64,000 bases of DNA, taken from Paractinoplanes toevensis. GTDB taxonomy: Bacteria > Actinomycetota > Actinomycetes > Mycobacteriales > Micromonosporaceae. The notes under the pieces are model-generated. The model worked only from the letters and a program-made list of their open reading frames with translations. It was not told the DNA's origin and made no database searches. The position numbers were made by a program, and so were the translations under genes. The DNA is taken from positions 62,001 through 126,000 of the forward strand of contig NZ_BOQN01000066.1 of assembly GCF_018332695.1 (NCBI RefSeq), read 5' to 3'. This document shows positions 9,914 to 17,305 of this stretch, piece by piece; position 1 is the stretch's first letter, and every line of letters starts with the position of its first letter.

Positions 9914-12085
9914 CTACCCACTCGGGGCGGAACTGAAATCTCCGGTACGCCGGATCTTCTGCCAGCCGAGCCTTCGCCCGCTCAGCGCGGCCAGCGCGGA
10001 GGCGAGAAGCACCAGGTACATGACCTGCCGGTAGACGATCTGCTGGAGCGGAAGCGTCCACAACGGGCGTAATTTCTCCCGGTCCAGGCGGAACGCGAGC
10101 ACGGCGGTGAGGATCTGGATCACCAGCACGGCCAGCCAGCCGATCAGCGTGGTGCGCCGGTCCAGGAAGATCAGTCCGTAGACGGCCATCAGGTCGATCA
10201 GCGGGGCGAGCAGCGGCAACAGCACCGTGAAAACCGCGATCAACGGCAAACCCCCACGACCGAAATGCCCAGGTTCCCGTACGGCGTGCCGGTGCTTCCA
10301 CATCGCCTGCATGGTGCCGTAACTCCACCGGTACCGTTGCCGCCACAGTTGCCGCATGGTGGCCGGTGCCTCGGTCCAGGCCCGCGCCGACTCCTGGTAG
10401 ACCACCTTCCAGCCGTTCCGCTGGATCGCCATCGTCAGGTCGGTGTCCTCGGCCAGGGTGTCGGTGCTGAGCCCGCCCGCGTCGGTGAGCGCCTGCCGGC
10501 GGAACGCGCCGAGCGCCCCCGGGATGGTGGGGATGCAGCCGAACGTGTCGTAGAGGCGGCGATCCAGGTTGAAGCCGATCACGTACTCGATGTGCTGCCA
10601 CTTGCCGAGCAGGCCGTGCCGGTTGCTGACCTTCACGTTCCCGGCGACCGCGCCGACCCGGCGGTCCGCGAACGGCTGCACGAGCTGGTGCACGGCGTCC
10701 GGGGTGACCACGGTGTCCGCGTCGACCATCACGATCAGGTCGTCGTGGCTCAGCGCGACGCCGGTGTTGAGGGCGGTGGCCTTGCCACCGCTCGGTATCC
10801 GCACGACCCGCACGTTGCCCAGCTTCAGCGCCTCGACCGCCGCCGACGTCCCGTCGGTGGAGGCGTCGTCGACCACCAGCACCTTTACGCCCGGGTGGGC
10901 GGAGCGGGCCAGGGAGCTGACCGCGGGCGCGATGGTGGTCTCCTCGTTGAAGGCGGGCACCACGACCGTCACCGGCGCGGTCACCGGCAGTCCCCACGAC
11001 CAGCTCGGCGCGCGCCGCCGCCGAGCGTGCTGCCAGGCGAACAGGAAGAGGATCAGGGTACGCACCACGATCAGGCCACCGGCCACGATGAGCAGCACCC
11101 ACATCAGCCGGAGCACCGCGTCGGAGCCCCGCACCGTCCACACCAGTGCGCGGCCGCGCCACACGTCGGCGGTGGCGGCCGGCGGGTCCGGCGGCAGGCC
11201 GACGGCCCGGGTGACCGTGGTGAAGCGGTAGCCGTCCCGCTGCAGCTGCGGAATCAGCCGGTCCAGCGCGGTCACCGTCTGCGCACGGTCCCCGCCCGCG
11301 TCGTGGAACAGCACGATCGCGCCTCGTCCGCCCTCCGGCGTGGCGTTGCGGACGATGGCGTCGGCTCCCGGCCGTCTCCAGTCCTCGCTGTCGACATCGT
11401 CGAGCACAGTCAGGTAACCCTGGGCGCCGACGGCCCGCACCGTCGCGTAGTCGTCGTCGGTCAGCGCGTCCGGAAAGGACGAATACGGCGGCCGCAGCAG
11501 CGATGCCGACCGGCCGGTGGCGTAGGCGACCGCCAGCTGGGCGTGCGAGTTCTCCAGGTCGCGGCGCCAGGCCGGCAGGGACGCCAGGTCGGGGTGGGTG
11601 AAGGTGTGCACCCCGATCTCGTGCCCCTCGGCCACCACCCGCCGGGCCAGCTCCGGATGCCGGGCCACCTCGGAGCCCACCACGAAGAACGTGGCCGGCA
11701 CGTGATGCCGGGCGAGCACGTCGAGGATCTTCGGCGTCCACTGCGGGTCCGGCCCGTCGTCGAAGGTCAGCACCACCGTCCTGGCCGGCACCGCCGACGA
11801 CCGCGGCTCACCCCCGGATTCGCCGGTTCCACCTCGGAAGTCGAGGACCGGGCCGCCGTCCAGCACCGCGTCCGGCACCGAGGAGTCCCGGGACGAGCGC
11901 GGATCGGTGCCGTCCGGGCTGAAGCCGGCGTCGGTGTAGACCTCGACCAGCACGACGGTGGCCAGCACCAGCAGCGCCACCAGCGCGAGCAGGGCACGCA
12001 GCACCCGCCGGCGGCGCCGCACCGCCGGGATCTGACCCGTCGACTCCGGATCGAACGGCGGCGGAACACCGCGGTACACCGTCAC
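9914..12085 (-). CDS. Polysaccharide deacetylase-glycosyltransferase 2 fusion, membrane
   Basis: A 723-residue two-domain membrane protein. After an N-terminal TM helix (about 45-65) comes a NodB deacetylase domain with TFDDGPD (metal-binding Asp, near residue 105) and HTFTHPD (metal-binding His pair). A second TM region precedes a processive GT2 domain with DDASTDGT, DADTVV and the RQRYRWSYG acceptor motif, followed by several C-terminal TM helices. Such proteins resemble NodC/hyaluronan or chitin synthase-like enzymes that polymerise N-acetylhexosamine and deacetylate it outside the cell. The GTG start at 12085 overlaps the upstream stop (GTGA), implying translational coupling with the small membrane protein. 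The polymer made is unknown. Confidence 0.95.
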   Translation of the reverse strand: MTVYRGVPPPFDPESTGQIPAVRRRRRVLRALLALVALLVLATVVLVEVYTDAGFSPDGTDPRSSRDSSVPDAVLDGGPVLDFRGGTGESGGEPRSSAVPARTVVLTFDDGPDPQWTPKILDVLARHHVPATFFVVGSEVARHPELARRVVAEGHEIGVHTFTHPDLASLPAWRRDLENSHAQLAVAYATGRSASLLRPPYSSFPDALTDDDYATVRAVGAQGYLTVLDDVDSEDWRRPGADAIVRNATPEGGRGAIVLFHDAGGDRAQTVTALDRLIPQLQRDGYRFTTVTRAVGLPPDPPAATADVWRGRALVWTVRGSDAVLRLMWVLLIVAGGLIVVRTLILFLFAWQHARRRRAPSWSWGLPVTAPVTVVVPAFNEETTIAPAVSSLARSAHPGVKVLVVDDASTDGTSAAVEALKLGNVRVVRIPSGGKATALNTGVALSHDDLIVMVDADTVVTPDAVHQLVQPFADRRVGAVAGNVKVSNRHGLLGKWQHIEYVIGFNLDRRLYDTFGCIPTIPGALGAFRRQALTDAGGLSTDTLAEDTDLTMAIQRNGWKVVYQESARAWTEAPATMRQLWRQRYRWSYGTMQAMWKHRHAVREPGHFGRGGLPLIAVFTVLLPLLAPLIDLMAVYGLIFLDRRTTLIGWLAVLVIQILTAVLAFRLDREKLRPLWTLPLQQIVYRQVMYLVLLASALAALSGRRLGWQKIRRTGDFSSAPSG

Positions 12086-12432
12086 CGGGTGCAGGCCCCC
12101 GACGCGCAGGGCGGCCGGGCCGGCGGCGCCGCCGGGCCGGACAGCTGACTGACCCAGACGGCCACCAGAATCAGCACCAGCAGCGCCCCGGCCGCATAGG
12201 CCGCCCACCGGATCCGCCGGCGCCGGGCCCCACTGGGATCGACGAAGACCGGCTGCGACCCGGGAACCTCCTGCCGGATCAGCCCGGTGACCTCCTCGGC
12301 CGGCAGGCGCGCCTTCCCCACCGCCCGGCCGACGCGAGCCCGTCCTCGCGGCGGCCGCGGCACGGGCGCACGTCCGACCGGCGACTCGTCAGGCACACCA
12401 TCGACGCTAGGAGATACCGGGCCGGCCCGCAT
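12082..12432 (-). CDS. Small single-pass membrane protein coupled to the deacetylase/GT
   Basis: A protein of up to 116 residues with a Pro/Arg-rich cytoplasmic N-terminal half, one TM helix (AAYAAGALLVLILVAVWVSQL, about residues 77-97) and a short tail with two cysteines (PPCASGACTR). The stop overlaps the start of the polysaccharide enzyme by four bases, so it is probably made in step with it and may be an accessory subunit. The N-terminus is uncertain: ATG 12432 or an in-frame GTG at 12396 are both possible, and neither has a strong ribosome site. I do not recognise the family. Confidence 0.7.
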   Translation of the reverse strand: MRAGPVSPSVDGVPDESPVGRAPVPRPPRGRARVGRAVGKARLPAEEVTGLIRQEVPGSQPVFVDPSGARRRRIRWAAYAAGALLVLILVAVWVSQLSGPAAPPARPPCASGACTR

Positions 12433-12483
12433 CTCACACCGGTACCCCTTCCCGTCAGTCGGAGAACCAGGCCGCCGCGGGCG

Positions 12484-12897
12484 TCAGAAGAACATCCGGA
12501 CCACGGCCCCGACCACGTGACCCATCGCGGCGCCGAGCACACCTCCCAAACCCCGGGCGAGCGAGTTCAGCCACGATTGGAACGAATCCCGCCCCTGGCT
12601 GCGAATCCGCGCGACCTCGTCGTTGTGGCGATCGATGAGTTGAGCTAGCAGCCGCGCGGACCTGATGATCTCTGCTATCGCCCCGTCGGCGTCCGATGAG
12701 CTGAACTTCCAGCCGCACGAGCAGTAGAAGCTCGTCTCCCGGACCGCCCACTGCGCGGAACAGGCGTCACATCGCACGCGCCGCGAGTCGGGCTGAACCT
12801 CCATAGTGCCGTTACGGGAACACTGCCGGTGTCGGCTGACCGCCCATGACTTGCCGCAGTCCGGACACTCCGGGAATGGAAACTGCACCCAGGCCAT
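12484..12897 (-). CDS. Zinc-ribbon protein with C-terminal glycine zipper (GTPase operon)
   Basis: A 137-residue protein and the last gene of the GTPase operon. Residues 11-61 hold seven cysteines (C11-x2-C14, C26, C43-x2-C46, C59-x-C61), enough for one or two zinc ribbons. Residues 85-128 align without gaps with residues 19-62 of the 98-residue neighbour (AQLI, then E, I, SF, WL, R, LG, A, V conserved; 15 of 44 identical). The C-terminus is hydrophobic with glycines at 118, 122, 126 and 130, a GxxxGxxxGxxxG zipper of the kind that packs helices in membranes. The gene starts 2 bp after its neighbour ends. No function is known; membrane insertion controlled by the GTPase is a hypothesis. Confidence 0.75.
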   Translation of the reverse strand: MAWVQFPFPECPDCGKSWAVSRHRQCSRNGTMEVQPDSRRVRCDACSAQWAVRETSFYCSCGWKFSSSDADGAIAEIIRSARLLAQLIDRHNDEVARIRSQGRDSFQSWLNSLARGLGGVLGAAMGHVVGAVVRMFF

Positions 12898-12899
12898 AA

Positions 12900-13196
12900 C
12901 TAACGCAGCCTCTGTACTCGACGTGCCTTCTGGTAGGCGTCTCGATATCCACCCGCGAACGAGGTCGCGGCATTGAGCCCGATGGTGAAGACGTCCTCGA
13001 TCAGCACGTGGACATTAGCCAGGGCGATGCCGAGCTCACGGGAGATGCGCCGGACGATGTCGTCGAGCCATTCACGGAAGGATTCCGTGGAGAGCTCCTG
13101 AATTTTTCCGCGTTCGTTCTCGTCGGATTGGATCAGCTGTGCGATCCTGCGGATCGTCTCGTCGTAGGTAGAATCGCCCGGAGTTACGTCAGGCAT
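12900..13196 (-). CDS. Small helical protein, middle gene of GTPase operon
   Basis: A 98-residue protein predicted to be largely helical and charged, with a less polar segment from about 55 to 80 (LGIALANVHVLIEDVF) and a basic C-terminus. Residues 19-62 are homologous to 85-128 of the next protein in the operon, so the two are diverged paralogues of one module. Its first codons overlap the end of the GTPase gene by 8 bp, which implies coupled translation and probably a fixed stoichiometry with the GTPase. It lacks both the zinc-ribbon cysteines and the glycine zipper of its paralogue. The family is not recognised. Confidence 0.75.
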   Translation of the reverse strand: MPDVTPGDSTYDETIRRIAQLIQSDENERGKIQELSTESFREWLDDIVRRISRELGIALANVHVLIEDVFTIGLNAATSFAGGYRDAYQKARRVQRLR

Positions 13197-14163
13197 TCTT
13201 CCCCCAACCGTCGCGCAGCTGACGGAACCGGGCCCGGTCCGCCACGAGAGCTCCGTACTGGGCTTCGGAGAGACTGTCGAGGTACTCGTCGAACGTCGCC
13301 GGGCGCTGCTCGGAACGGTTGGCCTGCGGGGGAACCCGCGGGGGTATCGCCTGCCGAGTGTCCTGGGCTATCTTCACCATCCCCCGATCGACCAGGGCGA
13401 TGAAATCCGCCAGATCCATCCGGCTCTCGAGGACCCAGCGGCGCTGCTTGGGCACCGCCTCCATCAGGATCCGGAACAGCGTCGCGAGGTTGTATCGGCG
13501 CAATGCCGAGTAGGGCACGATCGCCGGTTTCTTGACCTTGAGGTGGGGCTTGACGCTGTCGGCGAACTCATCAACCCGCAACTCGAGGTAACGCAGCTGC
13601 GCATCGGACGGTGTGTTGGCCCGCGGATTCCAGTCACCGGGATACATCTCGTCGGCCTTGTTCAGACCGAAGACGATTCGGGACCTCAGGTCGGGCGCCC
13701 GCGTCACGAGTTCACGCAGCACCTGCTGGGTGAACGCGACCATCCGGTCGGAAGCGGGATGAACCCAGAGGATCGCGTCCGCCTTGGGCAGCGTCTCCAG
13801 ATACAACCGCAGGTAGGCCTCGTAGTTCTCGATGTCGTCGCCAAGTCCGGGCATGTCGATAACGCGGAGGTCACCACGACTGCCCTGCACGTGATCGACG
13901 GTGGCGTAGACCTGCAGACCGTCGACCGTAAGAGTTGTCGGCTTGAAATGACCGACCTCCTGACCAGCATTGAACAGCGAATTTACCGTCGTCGACTTGC
14001 CGACGCCGGTCTCACCGATGAATGCCAGCACTGGTGACGGTTCCTGGTCGTAAGCATTGTCGACCTCACGGAGCAGTGTCTCCTTGCTCGACGGGTCTAT
14101 CGAGGAATCCTGCCTTACGCCTTCACGGAAGGCGTTCATCAAGCCACGCACCATATCGGACAT
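13189..14163 (-). CDS. Dynamin/IRG-like P-loop GTPase
   Basis: A 324-residue GTPase. The P-loop is GETGVGKST (50-58), switch I threonines are T76/T77, G3 is DMPG (103-106), and the base-specificity motif NKAD is at 168-171. The layout, with G domain near the N-terminus and a helical C-terminal part, resembles the HSR1/YeeP/IRG-like group rather than translation GTPases. The C-terminal tail (PATFDEYLDSLSEAQYGALV) may bind partners. It is first in a tight three-gene operon with the two paralogous small proteins. GC content across the operon is visibly lower than in the flanking genes, suggesting acquisition. The natural role is unknown. Confidence 0.88.
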   Translation of the reverse strand: MSDMVRGLMNAFREGVRQDSSIDPSSKETLLREVDNAYDQEPSPVLAFIGETGVGKSTTVNSLFNAGQEVGHFKPTTLTVDGLQVYATVDHVQGSRGDLRVIDMPGLGDDIENYEAYLRLYLETLPKADAILWVHPASDRMVAFTQQVLRELVTRAPDLRSRIVFGLNKADEMYPGDWNPRANTPSDAQLRYLELRVDEFADSVKPHLKVKKPAIVPYSALRRYNLATLFRILMEAVPKQRRWVLESRMDLADFIALVDRGMVKIAQDTRQAIPPRVPPQANRSEQRPATFDEYLDSLSEAQYGALVADRARFRQLRDGWGKNA

Positions 14164-14344
14164 GCCTCAAGCCTAGGAATGACGGCGAATTCGGCGATCA
14201 CCGTACCGGCGGGAATCATGCCCCGGCTGTCCGCCATTATTCGGCGGCCGGTATCCACATGCGACCGCTCAGCCCATCTATTCCGGCAACGCGGGAAGGC
14301 CCGTCCTGACCGACACGCGAGGCCAGGACGAGACGTCCCGCTGG

Positions 14345-14968
14345 TCAGCCCGCGAACCGTGCCGCCGCCGTACCCTCCAGAAGCGCCGCCGGCAATCGCC
14401 GGCCGCACACCACCAGAAGCAGGTCCTGGGCGGTGCCGCGCAGCGGCGCCCCCTCGCCGAAGGTCCAGTCGAGATCCGTGGCCGTCAGCCGCACGCCGCT
14501 CAGATCCACCCCGAAGTACCGGAGATTCCGGTCGCGCATGCTGTCCAGGATCGTGCCGATCCGGGACACCGGCGGCCGCCGGTCCAGCCCCAGCGCGACG
14601 GAGATGTCCAGCCCGTGGATCACGTCGTGGGACAGCGCCCCCACCACCCCGCCGCCCGGCGGCCGCCACGGATGCTCGGTGTTGTCCCGCAGGCAGGCGA
14701 GCAGTTCGGCGTCGGAGAGGCGGGCGGCATCCCGCCGGGCCACCCGGTCCGCCATCCGGTTGAAGTTGAAGCGGTCCCTCAGCATCTCCGCCAGGAACCG
14801 CGGTGGCGACATCCGGAACGGCATGGTCATGTGGGCCACGACCTCCCGCACCCGCCATCTCTCGCACAGCGAGGGCGCACCCCACTGCGACGCGTCCAGC
14901 GCACCGAGCATCGCCGCCAGCTCACCGCGCTCGGCGACGACCGCCGCCCGCACCACTTCCTCGTCCAT
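14345..14968 (-). CDS. TIGR03083-type (maleylpyruvate isomerase fold) protein
   Basis: A 207-residue protein with the N-terminal LAAMLGALDASQWGAPSLCERW and VVAHMTMPFR segments typical of the actinobacterial TIGR03083 / mycothiol-dependent maleylpyruvate isomerase family. Histidines for metal binding are visible in VVAHM and in ALSHDVIHGLD. Members use mycothiol or are uncharacterised; the substrate here is unknown. It is transcribed toward the GTPase operon across about 180 bp in which I see no clear element. The start is ATG 14968. Confidence 0.85.
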   Translation of the reverse strand: MDEEVVRAAVVAERGELAAMLGALDASQWGAPSLCERWRVREVVAHMTMPFRMSPPRFLAEMLRDRFNFNRMADRVARRDAARLSDAELLACLRDNTEHPWRPPGGGVVGALSHDVIHGLDISVALGLDRRPPVSRIGTILDSMRDRNLRYFGVDLSGVRLTATDLDWTFGEGAPLRGTAQDLLLVVCGRRLPAALLEGTAAARFAG

Positions 14969-15022
14969 AACCCCTCCAGATCAACAGCTGTTCGGAGGGG
15001 ATACGCCGGGCGGGGCCGAAAC

Positions 15023-15598
15023 TCATCGGTCACCCGGAACACGGGCGGCGGCCGCGGCGACGGTTTCCAGGTCTTCGTTCGAGAAGCCGGCGCGGCTCAG
15101 CACGGCCAGGGATTTGTTCGTCGCCAGCGTGCACAACGCGAGCTCCGCCGCCTCGTGCTCGTCGGCCCCGGCCGCCCGCAGCGCCTGCTCCAGCATCGCC
15201 CGCAAACCGTCGATCATGGCGCGGACCATCGCCTGACCCTCGGCGTCCAGGGCCGGGAACTGCGTTGCCGACACCGTGAGCAGGCAGCCGTCCGGCACCG
15301 TCGGGTCGGCGATGCGGTTCAGGGTGACCCGCAGGTAGGCGGCCACCACGGCGCTCGGGCTCGAATGAGGGCCGGACAACGCCTGGTCGTACAACGGGTG
15401 GTAGGTCTCCGCGTACCGTTCGAGGCTTTTCCGGAAGAGGGTGCTCTTGTCGCCGAAGGTGCCGTAGAGCGAGCTCCGGCCCAGGCCGGTGCCCTCGGTC
15501 AGGCGATCGATCGAGGCCTCCGAATAGCCCCAGCGCCAGAAGACGTGCATCGCGCCTCGTAACGCCTCGTCCACGTCGAATTGCTTGCGGCCCGCCAT
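15023..15598 (-). CDS. TetR-family transcriptional regulator
   Basis: A 191-residue repressor-type protein. The N-terminal helix-turn-helix spans about residues 8-52 (ASIDRLTEGTGLGRSSLYGTFGDKSTLF), and the rest is the all-helical ligand and dimerisation domain with one Cys in GCLLTVS. The ATG at 15598 (MAGRKQF) is preferred over the ATG 18 bp upstream, as this is the usual N-terminus. It is divergent from the alpha/beta hydrolase, and two near-identical 17-bp sequences lie in and beside the shared control region, so self-control plus control of the hydrolase is likely. Confidence 0.9.
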   Translation of the reverse strand: MAGRKQFDVDEALRGAMHVFWRWGYSEASIDRLTEGTGLGRSSLYGTFGDKSTLFRKSLERYAETYHPLYDQALSGPHSSPSAVVAAYLRVTLNRIADPTVPDGCLLTVSATQFPALDAEGQAMVRAMIDGLRAMLEQALRAAGADEHEAAELALCTLATNKSLAVLSRAGFSNEDLETVAAAAARVPGDR

Positions 15599-15617
15599 GT
15601 TCGCCAGCCTACCCATC

Positions 15618-15679
15618 TTGCACCGATCGTTTCAACATGGGTATGGTCACCGGCATGACAAGTTGTACTGATCGTTCCA
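15618..15679. promoter_or_regulatory. Paired direct repeats, candidate TetR operators
   Basis: TTGCACCGATCGTTTCA (15618-15634) and TTGTACTGATCGTTCCA (15663-15679) agree at 14 of 17 positions and are in the same orientation, 45 bp apart, a little over four helical turns. They lie between the divergent tetR and hydrolase starts. The second overlaps the proposed first codons of the hydrolase, so the hydrolase may in fact start further downstream. Confidence 0.45.
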
Positions 15680-16578
15680 GAATTAGTTCGCTGCGGCTGC
15701 CCGACGGGTTCACCGACGTCTTCACCAGCCGGCTCGTGGAGCTGAACGGGCTGCGGCTGCACGCGGTCACCGGCGGCGACGGCCCGCCGCTGCTGCTGGT
15801 CGGCGGGTGGCCCCAGACCTGGTACGCCTGGCGGAAGGTGATGCCCGCCCTCGCCCGCCGGCACACCGTCGTCGCCGTCGACTCGCGCGGAGCCGGGCTC
15901 TCCGACAAACCCGACGACGGCTACGACGCCGGCACGCTGGCCGCCGACCTGGTCGCACTGATGGCCGCGCTCGGGCACGACCGGTTCGACGTGGTCGGCC
16001 ACGACATCGGCATGTGGACCGGGTACGCCCTCGCCGCCGATCACCCCGAGCGGGTGGGCCGGCTCGCCGTCGTGGACGCCATCATCCCCGGTGTCACGCC
16101 GGCCCCGTCGTTCTTCAGCCCGGCCGCGGTCAGCCTGCGGTTCTGGCACTTCGGCTTCAATCAGCTCACCGACCTCAACGAGGAACTGGTCCGAGGCCGG
16201 GAGCGACTCTTCTTCGGCTATCAGTTCGCCAAGAAGGCAGCCACCCCGGACGCGATCCCCGCGTACGCCGTCGACGCCTACGTCGATGCGATCGTCGCGG
16301 ATCCTCGCGGGCTGCGGGCGAGCTTCGCGTACTACCGGGCGCTGGACGAGACGATCGCGCAGAACGAGCAGCGCACGAAGACCCGGCTGACGTTGCCGGT
16401 GCTCGCCGTCGGCGGCGCGCGGTACACCGGCGCGGCGGCCGCCGCCACGATGCGGCTGGTAGCCGACGACGTCACCGAGGCGGTCATCGGCGACTGCGGC
16501 CATTACGTGGCCGAGGAGCAACCGGCCCGGTTCACCGAGATCCTGGAGGATTTCCTCGGTGGGTCCCGGCCGCGATGA
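15655..16578 (+). CDS. Alpha/beta hydrolase, epoxide hydrolase-like
   Basis: A protein of about 307 residues with an alpha/beta hydrolase fold. The oxyanion-side motif (GGWPQTWYAWR) and the nucleophile elbow GHDIGM, with Asp as nucleophile, point to the epoxide hydrolase/haloalkane dehalogenase branch rather than the Ser esterases. The catalytic His is in IGDCGHYV near the C-terminus. It probably opens an epoxide or similar substrate in the cytoplasm. The start is uncertain: ATGs at 15637 and 15655 are possible, but conserved sequence begins only at LRLPDGFTDVF. It is divergent from a TetR gene that likely controls it. Confidence 0.9.
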   Translation: MTSCTDRSRISSLRLPDGFTDVFTSRLVELNGLRLHAVTGGDGPPLLLVGGWPQTWYAWRKVMPALARRHTVVAVDSRGAGLSDKPDDGYDAGTLAADLVALMAALGHDRFDVVGHDIGMWTGYALAADHPERVGRLAVVDAIIPGVTPAPSFFSPAAVSLRFWHFGFNQLTDLNEELVRGRERLFFGYQFAKKAATPDAIPAYAVDAYVDAIVADPRGLRASFAYYRALDETIAQNEQRTKTRLTLPVLAVGGARYTGAAAAATMRLVADDVTEAVIGDCGHYVAEEQPARFTEILEDFLGGSRPR

Positions 16579-16590
16579 CGGTCTCCTCGA

Positions 16591-16938
16591 TCAGGGCAGC
16601 GGGACGACGTACGAATCGACCCGGGCGATCCGGCCGTCGCGGAAGGTGAACAGGTCGTTGAACGCGAAGCGGAACGGTTCGTGCTCGACACTGGTGCCGC
16701 GGCCCTCACCGGTGGTGACCACGACCGGCCCGTCCTCGTAGACCCGCTGCACGTCGAGCTCGGGACTGCCATTGAATCCCGGGTTCTCGATCTCGCCGTC
16801 GAACTCGGCCTTGCCGCGGGTGGCGCGGTGACCGTGGATGACCCAATCGACGTCGTCGGTGAGGGTCGCGAGGATCCGCGGATGGTCGCTCGCCCGGAAG
16901 CCGGCGAAGTATTCGGCGACGAGGTCACGCCGGCTCAT
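16591..16938 (-). CDS. SnoaL-like / NTF2-fold protein
   Basis: A 115-residue cone-shaped NTF2-like protein: the N-terminal helices (EYFAGFRASDHPRILATLTDDVDW) and the sheet ending in FNDLFTFRDGRIARVDSYV are typical of SnoaL-like proteins. Many members bind or isomerise small hydrophobic ligands, and the ligand here is unknown. Its ATG overlaps the stop of the ArsR-type regulator as ATGA, so the two are translated together, and it may be the effector the regulator controls. It ends 13 bp from the convergent hydrolase gene. Confidence 0.85.
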   Translation of the reverse strand: MSRRDLVAEYFAGFRASDHPRILATLTDDVDWVIHGHRATRGKAEFDGEIENPGFNGSPELDVQRVYEDGPVVVTTGEGRGTSVEHEPFRFAFNDLFTFRDGRIARVDSYVVPLP

Positions 16939-17252
16939 GAGATCTCCGAGAGGTGTGCGGCGAGGGCGTCGAGCCGGTCGTCCCACACCCGGCGCTGCTC
17001 GTCGACCCAGGTGTTGATCACCGACAGCTGGTCGACGCGGAGCCGGCAGGGCCGCCGGGTGCCCTCGCGGCGCTGCTCGACCAGGCCGCAGCGGCGAAGG
17101 ATGCCGATGTGGTGGGAAATGGCCTGCTGAGTCAGGTCGAACGGGGCCGCGAGCTCCCCCACCGTGGCGTCACCCTGCGCGAGGCGGGCCACCAGGGCGC
17201 GGCGGACGGGGTCGGCCAGGGCGGCGAAGGTGAGGTCGAGAGTGGCCGGCAC
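16935..17252 (-). CDS. ArsR-family winged-helix regulator
   Basis: A 105-residue ArsR/SmtB-type regulator with the recognition region VGELAAPFDLTQQAISHHIGILRRCGLVEQRREG. It lacks the Cys pairs of metal-sensing ArsR proteins, and the C-terminal WVDEQRRVWDDRLDALAAHL is typical of the branch that pairs with SRPBCC or SnoaL proteins. It heads a two-gene operon with the SnoaL-like gene. A perfect 14-bp palindrome 16 bp upstream of its start is the probable autoregulatory site. Confidence 0.92.
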   Translation of the reverse strand: MPATLDLTFAALADPVRRALVARLAQGDATVGELAAPFDLTQQAISHHIGILRRCGLVEQRREGTRRPCRLRVDQLSVINTWVDEQRRVWDDRLDALAAHLSEIS

Positions 17253-17267
17253 GACCTCACCCTAATA

Positions 17268-17281
17268 CAAACGTACGTTTG
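17268..17281. promoter_or_regulatory. Perfect palindrome, candidate ArsR operator
   Basis: CAAACGTACGTTTG is a perfect 14-bp palindrome lying 16 bp upstream of the regulator start, next to a -10-like TATTAG (minus strand). The position fits autorepression. No second copy was noticed in the window. Confidence 0.5.
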
Positions 17282-17305
17282 CACAAGCCTTTGATTGTGG
17301 ATTTT

